Source: Chlorokybus atmophyticus (taxonomy: Eukaryota; Streptophyta; Chlorokybophyceae; Chlorokybales; Chlorokybaceae). From it: DNA of 64,000 nucleotides. Made by a program: the position numbers and the translations under genes. The notes beneath the pieces were generated by a model. It ran no database searches. It was not told the DNA's origin and saw nothing but the letters and a program-made list of their open reading frames with translations. The stretch is from contig RHPI01001428.1 in assembly GCA_009103225.1 (NCBI GenBank), positions 51,771 to 115,770 of the forward strand, in the 5' to 3' direction. How positions within the stretch are numbered: position 1 is the stretch's first letter; each line of letters begins with the position of its first letter. This document shows positions 1 through 13,607 of this stretch, piece by piece.

Positions 1-10
1 GGGGGTGTAC

Positions 11-1884
11 CTGGGATGCCGGGTATCACATGCTGACTTGCAGAGAGCGTTTGTTTCAATGTTTGTGTCTCAGGAGCTCGCTGAAGCACTGGCTGTTGAC
101 CCAAAGCATCCTCAGTGTCAACAGCTTCCATTGCAGGCCCGCCATAAGCCTGTGCAATGTACTTGAGCAGCTGCGTGTCCGAGAACGGTTTGGCTGCATC
201 TTTGTGGTAGTATAACTCCACGGTGTCCCGCCTGTACTTGTGCTCAACATCCCATTGCGCTTGCGGGGCACTTGGTGCAAATACGTGCCACAAAAGTGTT
301 AAGGAGTGACAAACCACAAATGCATGCTGATTGCACACTAAGATGTAATGTGCATGCAAGCAAGCAGGTGCAGATGTAGCAGAAGGATATCTCGTCAAGA
401 ATGTTGGCGAGTTGCACTGTTTCAGCCACATCTTCCAACAGGTCAACCGACATGGACTCGCTAAAAACCAGCAGCAAAGGCCAATGTAGCTGCGAAATTG
501 CCGGTGCGCGGTGCACCGCTCAATATCAGACAGTTGTTGCAGAAGTAGTTGTCAATATGCAGCAGGAACAAGCAGCAGATTACCACGCCTGTTGAGTCCA
601 GATATGGGCGACGACCTCGCGAATGCTCCACATAGGCTTGCGGCCCCACATGCACTCCACGCTGCTTCAATGCCGCCACCAAGACCTAGACACGATAATA
701 TGTGAGCGGAATAGACAGCAATGCTTGCGCGTGCAGACCAATCCATGGATGCGACAACACGTGACGCGCAGTTGCTTGTGTGGAAATCTAGACTGCACCA
801 ACCTGAGCCTGCTCCTCAGCTCGCCTCTCTAGTGCGCGTTTGCCTTCCAGCGCTGTTGCAGCAAGCAAATGACTGTCAAGAACAGTTTTAAGCATGATAT
901 CATCAACGGCCAACTGCAGTCCAACGCGGCTAGCATAGTCACCTGTTAGTCTCTGTTCCACCATAGACTTGATGCTAGACAGCTCTTTATTGTTGGGATC
1001 AACTGAAACCATTATGCCACCAGATCAGACCCTGACTCGCTGTATAAACGTCAGAGCTGCAGTGTCAAGAAGTGCAGTGTCAAAAAGCACCCACTTTTCA
1101 AGCCCTCTTGGCAATGGTGCAATGCCACCTCCAGCTTGGACAGTGCAAGTGCAGCCTTGGCAGCACGGTAACGAGCCTGACAGCATCACACAGCTCGTTA
1201 GTGCGGCAAGCAACACAAATCCACACCAGAATGAGAGTGGAACAACAGGCAAGGCTAGCTCTGTCCCACACACACCTTGAGGTGGGAGGGGTCAAGCTCG
1301 GTGGCGGCGAGGGCGTCGGCAAGAGCCTTGCCGTTATTCCTCTGAAGCAAGTGCACGTGGGCGCGGTTGGCGCGGTAGACGGCGTTCTGGCGCTTGTCGG
1401 AGGTGCCGACCTCAATTGCCTGCGTGTAGAACTTAAGCGCATTGCGGTAGAAGGGCGGTCCCCGCCGCAGCGCCTTGTTGCCCTGCTCCTTGAAATTTTC
1501 CGCAGCCTCCACGGGGTCGTCGTCTGGGTCGTAGAGGAGGCTCTGCAGCGCTGCGAGGTCAGGGTTGCTGCTTACATCCTCCGGGAGCTTGTCCATAAAT
1601 AGCGCCATCTCCTCCATGCTGCTGTGCTGCTGGTCCCCATGCGAGGCATCCCTTTCCGCCGCAGCCTCCTCCCGACCACTTACACTCCCTCTGTCACCCT
1701 CCACCCTCACCTCCGCCTGCCCAGCTCCTGCGTCCGCCGCCATGTCCACAACGGCGCCGCCAGCACCACACTCATGCACATGCATGCAGGAGAGCTTGTG
1801 GTGACTAGCAGAAGCCAGCTTGGTTAGCGACATGCTTCCCAGGGAGTTCCGTTCTGCTAGCAGTCGCTCGGAGGCGCTTCGCAT
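11..1884 (-). CDS. TTC4: TTC4/Cns1-type TPR co-chaperone (3' end cut by window edge)
   Basis: Exons in transcription order: 1884-1276, 1176-1095, 1002-803, 685-584, 489-391, 284-11; phases agree throughout. After the last donor (GT at 10-9) the gene leaves the window. Exon 1 has an acidic lead-in and the start of a TPR domain (NFKEQGNKALRR, then YRNALKFYTQAIEVG); exon 2 completes it (CQEGLK). The last exons carry the TTC4 C-terminal domain (QWDVEHKYRRDTVELYY, then HVIPGIP). Family knowledge: TTC4/Cns1 proteins bind HSP90/HSP70 C-termini through the TPR and assist client folding in cytosol and nucleus. The start is the first in-frame ATG (1884); ATG at 1833 is an alternative, and an upstream 5' exon cannot be excluded. 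Divergent neighbour is YAK1. One intron is AT-AC type. Confidence 0.85.
285..390 (-). other. U12-type AT-AC intron of the TTC4 homolog
   Basis: On the minus strand the intron begins ATATCCTTCT right after the Asp-Glu codons and ends GGCAC before GTATTTGC. A branch-site-like TCCTTAAC lies about 14 nt before the 3' end (305-298). Excision joins two exons in frame and restores the conserved junction leading to QWDVEHKY. No GT-AG alternative nearby preserves the frame. This is the classical minor-spliceosome signature: AT-AC termini, ATATCCTT 5' site, TCCTTAAC branch. Confidence 0.85.
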
Positions 1885-2438
1885 CCGCTGCAGCAGCGAG
1901 TGATGTGGCTGCGGTCTGGTCGAATTAGGGTTTGAGAAAGGGGCGAGTTTCCACGCCAGCACTCAGCTCAGGACAATCAGCAGCAGAAGTAGCAGGCGAG
2001 AAGGCGGGGCGGGGCGGCAGCGGCTGCAGCAAGGAGGCGGCGGCGACGGTGACGGTGGACGTCCTGCAGGCCGGGGGGCCAGGTCGTCTGCCTGCCTGCG
2101 TCATTTGCGCCTCTGAGGTCTCATTGAGGGTGTGAAGACCTCTGGTCGCTGGTGCTGCTGGCATGGTGCCGCTGGCTGACAGCTTCGCCAGAAAGCCCAG
2201 GCGGCGGCGGAGGCTGCGCCCCGCATTGCCTGAGCGTAAAGGGCCTCCCGCCTGAGACTCGGACCGCTGCTGGGGCATGACCGCGGCCCGTTTCTGGGGA
2301 GGATCTGTACTGCAGTTGTTCCTGCTGCTGCCTCCGTCAGCGCAGCCGGGATCATCATGGCTGCCGGCAGGCACGAGCTGACGGGAACCGCAGTCGGGTC
2401 CATGTCTGCGGCTGCTGCGGCCATCACAGCTGCCATGG
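1885..2438. promoter_or_regulatory. Divergent promoter region between TTC4 and YAK1, with a telo-box
   Basis: The two genes face away from each other across about 0.55 kb. TTAGGGTTT at 1925-1933 is a telo-box (AAACCCTAA on the minus strand) about 40 bp upstream of the TTC4 start, a position typical of plant telo-boxes. Part of the interval may be YAK1 5' leader or first exon, since that start is uncertain. Open frames on both strands here look like chance frames in GC-rich DNA. Confidence 0.45.
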
Positions 2439-7209
<4,771 letters not shown>

Positions 7210-8634
7210 CTGCAAACTGGTCTGGCTTTTGCCGATTGGACAGCATGTTTGCCACTGACGCATCCACAATGTGGCTACAAGTTGTTGGCATGCTTTATGC
7301 TTGTGTGCGAGCAACCATATGAACTAAGCGGCATGGGTTCTGTGTTTACAGGATATATGACGTGCTGTTGTGCACACGCATGCGACATGCACATCACTCG
7401 AGCATTGCACGCACACTCCCTCTTGCATCTTTTGTACACTAGTACACATCTCATTGTTGTTACTACCGGCCTAATCTTCTGCACTAAGCTACACCTACTA
7501 GCCTTCCCCCGGTTGGCCCCTTGCCGCCACTATTGGCTTACAACTCTAAGTTCACACTTGCAATGCATACCGAAGCAGAGGACCTGGAACTAGAACAGCA
7601 CATTATTGCATTTAACAAGCATCCGCATACATGCTGTTATGTATAGGCTTTACACATGTATTGTGCACAACAACCGTTTAAACTCTCAAAATGCTAGTTC
7701 AGGCATGTGTAGGGCTCAGCGGGGTCTGCCGAATACTGTGTTGTAGCTTGTCGTCATTGCGGAAGGTCTCTTGATTCAATGGTGTTGGCGTGTTGTATAT
7801 TATAGTATGCAAGGATTGTGTCCTTAGCACAATTGAGACAAAAGATGCTACATGCTGCTAATCACGTTTATTGCACGCCACCGACTTCATGCGTAACGGT
7901 TTGCCCAACAATGATGAAGCAGCCTCGACCACAGAGATTCATGGAGCAGACTGCATGGTAACACATGTTGACGATGATAGGGGCGGACCTACACATGCCA
8001 ACCACGCCGTGCACATCAACTGGGAAAGCACACCGCATGTTGTACCGGCTCTGCTGAGTGTGATGATTTCACAGTTTCCAAAGTTCATACGCATCTGCAC
8101 TGTGCATGATTGCTTCTTGTTGAACATGGCGCAATTGCTTAAATCCATGTAGTCCTATGGTAATCGATGAAGATGTTGTTGGCAACATTATGTGAATATG
8201 GACATGGTTGATAACGTGCACGACACTTCGTACGAACAGCAATACAACCTCGTGACAAGGAGGTGCATAACGACACCATGAGCACGGTGAGTGAGGTAGG
8301 TGACGTAAGTGTGCATGCCCCGTGTGCTGGGACAAAGGTGTCTGCCCGCACTTACTCTATGTCAGCTCGTGCCGTGGTAACCATGATATGCTAACATTGA
8401 TTATCATGGTATCAACTCTGTATTTTACAAACTGTCTGCGAGGACAAGTTGCGTGGCTTAAAGGCCACGCCTGCATCATCCAGCCGGTAGATCACCCGTT
8501 ACAACTTGCAAACGGCTGCAAGCTAAGTCAGTGTGATGGGTGTTACACAAGAATGCACAAGACTTGTACAAGGCCTAGCGGCCGCCATGGCTGAGCCATT
8601 CCAGCACAGCACATCAATGTATTCCTACTCACCC
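7210..8634. other. YAK1 3' flank; no gene recognised
   Basis: Only short frames, without codon character or family resemblance. The YAK1 3' UTR must lie at the start; I see no diagnostic polyadenylation signal. GCATGC/TGCATG motifs are common, as elsewhere in non-coding parts of the window. Confidence 0.6.
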
Positions 8635-9095
8635 TGTAACGGGAAGATGCAATAAATAACCACAAATCGACTATAACAGCATCCAGTCTTTTATGGTGTG
8701 GGCTGGGACATTTGTACCGCAGCTTGAGACCCGGGTTTCAATCCCTGCCTTGCCCACAAACTCCGCGGTCGCTGTTTCTTGATCCATTTCAATCGAAGAT
8801 GGTCAGTTCATGACTCCATCATCAATTGTCGCAACATGCCTAATAGCGATCGCGTCGACTGACCAGTTCAGTCGGCGCGGCAAGTCGCGGCCTGCCTGTC
8901 GCGCATACCGGTCAACTGCACGCTGCCGGCCCCACAGGTCGCGATGCGACCTGTGGGGCCGGCAGCGTGCAGTTGACCGGTATGCGCCGTCATATTGACC
9001 GGTCCTTGGGACGTGAGGCCGGTAACCGATCCTAACACAAACCCTTGGCAAATCCCGAGCTGAATGAGCAGCTGCCCACTCGAGTAGCACCATGC
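8635..9095 (+). mobile_element. Miniature terminal-repeat element, family 1, 3'-truncated copy
   Basis: The first 76 bp (8635-8710) begin TGTAACGGGAAG, end GGGCTGGGACA and match, reversed, the terminal repeats of the element at 9579-10097. The body that follows (GCAGCTTGAGACCC, CCGCGGTCG, AGTTCAGTCGGCGCGG, then CGGTCCTTGGGACG) matches the body of that copy in order. No second terminal repeat is seen, and similarity fades near 9090. The B-box-like region is altered (GGTTTCAATCCC) and the A-box-like region is degraded. The copy contains an inverted duplication at 8901-8987. Confidence 0.7.
8901..8987. repeat. Perfect palindrome: two 42-bp arms, 3-nt loop
   Basis: Arm 8901-8942 (GCGCATACCGG ... 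CAGGTCGC) is exactly the reverse complement of 8946-8987, with GAT between. The right arm corresponds to body sequence of the miniature element in normal orientation, so the left arm is a local inverted duplication. It would extrude as a near-perfect hairpin. Confidence 0.95.
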
Positions 9096-9234
9096 TGCAT
9101 GCGGGCATGCATAACAAGACACTGCATACGCGTATGTGCGGGCATGACTTAGGTACCTACAAGCAGTTATTGCATGCAGCAGCAATGCTTGCACATAATT
9201 TTGTTACACCAATGTTAACCCTCCCATTATGCAA

Positions 9235-9369
9235 GGCCCAATCGCCAGGAAAATGCCCCTCCCCCGAAGTAGGGTCATATCGCACCGCGCCACCAGCAAT
9301 TCACACCTTGGTGCGCGGTGCGATATAGCCTCAAACTTGGGGCAAGGGTATTTTCCTGGCGATGGGGCC
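9235..9369. repeat. Foldback (MITE-like) inverted repeat
   Basis: The outer arms pair (CAATCGCCAGGAAAAT near 9239 with ATTTTCCTGGCGATG near 9350), as do the inner arms (TCGCACCGCGCCACC with GGTGCGCGGTGCGA), around an unpaired centre. About 135 bp in all, with some mismatches. No coding capacity, and target-site duplications are not obvious. Confidence 0.7.
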
Positions 9370-9578
9370 CCTAAAATGCGCGCATTTCACAAGAATGCAT
9401 GATGTAACATGCTATACGTGTATAAGCGCGCATGCATATATGGTTGTGGTCGAAACCGCCTCGCGACAGACAAAGAAGGATTTTTGTAGTCGTTGTTATT
9501 GATTCAAAAACGATGGGTTGCGCGCATTTGCTCAGTACAACAACGCGTTGTGCGTACCTTGAGCCGCCGCTGGGTAGA

Positions 9579-10097
9579 TGTTCTCAACCCACTCGACCAT
9601 AAAAGACTTGGTGCTTTTATAGTCGATTTGTGGTAATTTACTGTATCTTCCCGTTACATTCCGCCCCACTTAAGAACGCTGACGTCCTCGGCAGGTGGCT
9701 CCCATAAGCTGGGGAATCATTCCAGGGGTCTGATTAGGGTCGCTCACCGGCCCCACCACCCAAAGACCGGCCAATTTAGGCCCATACCGGTCAACGCGCG
9801 CATAGCGCACCATTGCCGGCCCCACAGGTCACATTCACAACAGGCAGGTCGCGCCCTGCCGCGCCGACTGAACGCCGGCACGACTGCTATTAGGCAAGTT
9901 GCAACCCATTCGTGATGGCACTTGTGACCATTTACGATGTTATTGGATCGAGAATCAACGACCGCGGAATTCGTGTGCAAGGCAGGAATCGAAACCGGGT
10001 CTCAAGCTCCGATGATCAATGTCTCAGCCCACTCGACCATAAAAGACTTGGTGCTTTATGGTCGATTTGTGGTAATTTAATGTACCTTCCCGTTACA
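9579..10097 (-). mobile_element. Miniature terminal-repeat (TRIM-like) element, family 1, full-length
   Basis: Direct terminal repeats 9579-9658 and 10020-10097 (about 78 bp) flank a 361-bp GC-rich body. On the minus strand each repeat runs TGTAACGG...; the copy at 10020-10097 ends in ACA. A purine tract (AAGTGGGGCGGAA, 9671-9659) directly precedes the second repeat, as a polypurine tract would. Flanks GTAGA (9574-9578) and GTTGA (10098-10102) match at 4 of 5 bases. Minus-strand TGGTCGAGTGG (10039-10029) fits a Pol III A box and GGTTTCGATTCC (9996-9985) a B box. Each repeat can form a hairpin with AAAAGAC in the loop. It could be a TRIM, or a tRNA-derived SINE with duplicated ends. No coding capacity. 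Confidence 0.72.
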
Positions 10098-10102
10098 GTT
10101 GA

Positions 10103-12424
10103 ATTGCGCGACTTGTCCAACGGCAACCAACAGTCGTTTATCGAGCGGCGTAACTTATTGAATGTGCGTTCTGCGATTGCTTAATGATAATTACAAAGCG
10201 CTTCCACTGCTATGTGACAAGATGCCCTGTGAAACTCACATTCAATGAGGACATTGGATGCCATTGGGGGGGGAATGTCACGGGATGCCGACCCGATAAT
10301 AATGCTACAATAGCCACAAAACACACTTCATGCTTTTGCGGCCTAGGGGTATGTTACACCGCCCCGGCTCTCATTCACTTGGTTAATTGCACGCATATAT
10401 TATGGGCCCCTTGCCAAGCCTTGATTGTTTAATATCTGATCCTCGGTGTGCTGCTTGGTGTGCTAAGCTATGCGTTGAGTGTTATGCTGTGTGCTCGAGT
10501 GTGTTTTTTTTTTGTTGCATCTATTAACTGATTAGCCTATGCTCATGCCCTTTTTGATTGATGCATGCTTGCCTTTTGCTTGTGTTGATGCTTGAGCTTG
10601 TACCACACCACGCGGTGTGTGTCTTGCATTTTCACATTTGCATCCATACCACCGAAAAGCTATGTGTTATGCGAAATTGCACACAGCCCGCTAGATTAAG
10701 CATTGCAAGTACACTTTACGCTCACCTTCGTCTACTTTTGCTCATAAAGTAAATGCCATACTTGTGGACACGTTTCAAGGCTAAGTAGTTACTACAGTGA
10801 AAGTTGTGTTAATTGTATTAAGGCAATTCGTCTTATAGATGCCGACAATTGTAAATCAATAACTTTTACATTTACCAGATATGCTTCCACAAATGGGCAT
10901 TACATTGCCGGTGTGTGGAAGTATCATCAGCAACAATTGGGCGTAATTTGCGTAAATTTGTATTGTAAAGCAATCATTGCTTCCAGTACTTTGAGTACGG
11001 CTTTTCACAATGCGCGGCACACAGATGCACGCATTGCATGATATCGGAACGGATGCATCATTTTTTTGCATCGTGCATCTCGCCTTAGCGCGGCTGATTG
11101 TAATGGGGCAATCGGCCCATGGGCATCTTGGCTAAAATGAGCCGCTGTCCACGATCACGCAATGCTACCCTTTTACACTGTAGCGTGTGCACATCATCAA
11201 GTGCAAGTGTAGTATCTCGTACAATTACAAGCCACAGCCTATATTCTTTCGCTTATACTATCAACTTTTCAAAAGCAAGTTGCTAGCTAGCCTACTAGTT
11301 AACCCCTCAAGTTTTAGCCGGCGTGCGTAATGAAAGGGCGCGAAGCTGCGGCAATGGTGGCCATGCTAATGGTCGACATTGCAAGCAGCGCCGGCTATGG
11401 AGGCGGATGTCGCATTGGTGGCAGCGCTACCGCTAGCGGTGAGGGTGACAAGCATGGAGGATGTAGTAGTGCCACGCGTGATGAGCCGCTTGTGAGTGTG
11501 TTGCGCATCATGTGCAGGGACGCCGTTATTATGGCATAATAATAATGAGACCATGTACATACGATATGACAGAGAAGATGATGGTTTTATATTACACGTG
11601 TAAGTATGAAAACATTGTGGCAAGACTTCATGCATAATTTTTACATGAAAAAAGTATGCAAGCTGCAGGGGTAGGCTATAGATGGCGATGTCTGGGGTTA
11701 AGGGCGCTGGGATGTGTGAAAGTCTATTGCTGGCTAATCGAGATAGCAGAAACAGTAGTGCGCTAGGCCCCGCTCGCAGCACGTCAGGCAGGGAAAGGCA
11801 GCACATGGCTGTTGGCATGCTATCATATGTCAAACTTGAGCCAAATTACTCGGATACTACTTTATAACAACGACACGAAATGGACATGCATTCATATAAA
11901 GGTGTGGCAATTTACGTATGTTATTGATCAGTATACTCAAAGCAAATAGCTACTTTGTAATGTCGTATAGGCATTTAAATGCCTGTAAAAAACGACGGCT
12001 CCGATGACAGTAAACTGGCATCACTCGTATCCACTTTGACTTTACATACGCACCGCATGCATTGCGAGATGGCCCTATGGCTGTTATGGAACCTTAACGC
12101 ATGCTTGTGAGTAGTTCGCGCTAGGTAGTCACCATTTTCTATGTTGTTAAGATCTAATTAAGGCCGCAGTCGTTTAATTAAAGGCACTGTTAATTAAAGG
12201 CACTGTTTCACAGTGGTTTGCCGTCTTTGGAAAGGTGTAACTGAGTTATGGCGGCGTATTTGCCGCGGGTCTCAACGGGAAGTCGTCTACCACGTCTATC
12301 ACAATGTATGTGGCCCCTGAATGCCTTTAACAGCACGCAAATGCGCTTGACATACCCAAAGTGACCTTAACAACTCACACTGGTTGAGTCTTGCACTGCA
12401 ACTTGAGGGGAAAACTTAATAAAT
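10103..12424. other. Intergenic DNA; no gene recognised
   Basis: Mixed-composition sequence without convincing coding frames. Short iterated TTAATTAA-containing units (TTAATTAAAGGCACTGTT) occur at about 12150-12210. A 69-codon frame at 11330-11539 has no recognisable features. Confidence 0.55.
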
Positions 12425-12431
12425 AAGAAGA

Positions 12432-13320
12432 TGTCGTGCCTGTCATGGTCGAGGGCAACCTTGTCTCGGACAGGCTGCAGAGGAGTGCTAGTGCTGCACG
12501 CATGCTAGTGCCGTGCACTGCATTGGAGTCATGCAAGCAAAAGACAACCCCCCAATCGTGGGCATAGGCTTGAAGATGAGCCTACGCGGTGTTTAGTGCA
12601 GTGGACGAGCCGATGTTGCTCGCCACCTTTGTGTACAGACTGTGTCGTAGTGCACACAGTCAACAAGCCACTACGATAGGTAGTGCTGTGGACACAGTTC
12701 TTTGCATGAGTGGATAGAATGATACACTGTTAAGTGAGGTGAATGAGTGTGCAACACGTGGATACAACACCCTGACTACTGAAACAACACACCACCGTCA
12801 AGCTCACAGCAATGGCAGGCACAGCGCACAAGAGCATGCACCGTGTCTCACGCAGTAAGGGAATTCTTGGCAACCGGGGCAGCGTGCTTCCAGTTCAAGT
12901 CGCTTCACAAGCTCTTTAGAAACAGAGTCTTTACTTCTTAGTACTCCTAGTACTCACAGTACTCACTTACAGTGTCACCAGCCAGTCTGGTGACGTGACT
13001 TCCTACTTATACATGTCAAATCATGACTGTGCAGTGCCACGCGGGCACTAGGCCAACGGTCACATCGAGGCCTCATGCTATTTCGGAAATCTCCTAAGAC
13101 TTGATATAGCACATGTGTTCTTAACAGACTTGCAACTGATCAGCTACGCGCGGTCCCTACAGACAGGTCTATAAAGTAGCCCTAGCTACAGGCTACATGA
13201 GTGATACAGTAGCTAGCAGTAGGCTGGGGCTCGCGCGGTCTTCATGCTGGTAGCCCGGGCGTGGGGCTGGGTGTAGGCATGCTTGAGAAGAACTGGCATG
13301 CGAGGGTAGATGGCATGACA
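12432..13320 (-). repeat. 3' LTR of the gypsy element (segments B + A, 889 bp)
   Basis: Minus-strand order is B (13320-12658) then A (to 12432). B is repeated at the right end (22905-23576). A is repeated just inside this LTR at 13323-13562 with about two differences. The minus-strand end GGCACGACA abuts the candidate target duplication, so B+A is the probable complete LTR. Confidence 0.8.
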
Positions 13321-13562
13321 GCTGTCGTGCCTGTCATGGTCGAGGGCAACCTTGTCTCGGACAGGCTGCAGAGGAGTGCTAGTGCTGCACGCATGCTAGT
13401 GCCGTGCACTGCATTGGAGTCATGCAAGCAAAAGACAACCCCCCAATCGTGGGCATAGGCTTGAAGATGAGCCTACGCGGTGTTTAGTGCAGTGGACGAG
13501 CCGATGCCGCTCGCCACCTTTGTGTACAGACTGTGTCGTAGTGCACACAGTCAACAAGCCAC
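13321..13562 (-). repeat. Extra internal copy of LTR segment A, joined by GC to the 3' LTR
   Basis: This 240-bp copy of LTR segment A lies between the coding stop and the 3' LTR. On the minus strand it follows a G-run (polypurine-like, near 13563-13570), starts TGGCTTGTTGACT and ends GGCACGACA, followed by GC and then the B start TGTCATGCC. The A-GC-B arrangement looks like an LTR-LTR (two-LTR) junction. Confidence 0.8.
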
Positions 13563-13607
13563 CCCCCCTGAGATTCTGGGGTAGCCCTCTGCTCCAGAAC
13601 TCAGTTC

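Noticed and set aside
9985..10039. A functional tRNA gene at the A/B boxes of the miniature element
   Set aside because: No cloverleaf with acceptor and anticodon stems can be drawn; the boxes sit within a repeated element.
12432..12672. A separate MITE or solo repeat left of the gypsy LTR
   Set aside because: Identical to the internal 13323-13562 segment and bounded outside by the candidate target duplication, so it is part of the LTR.
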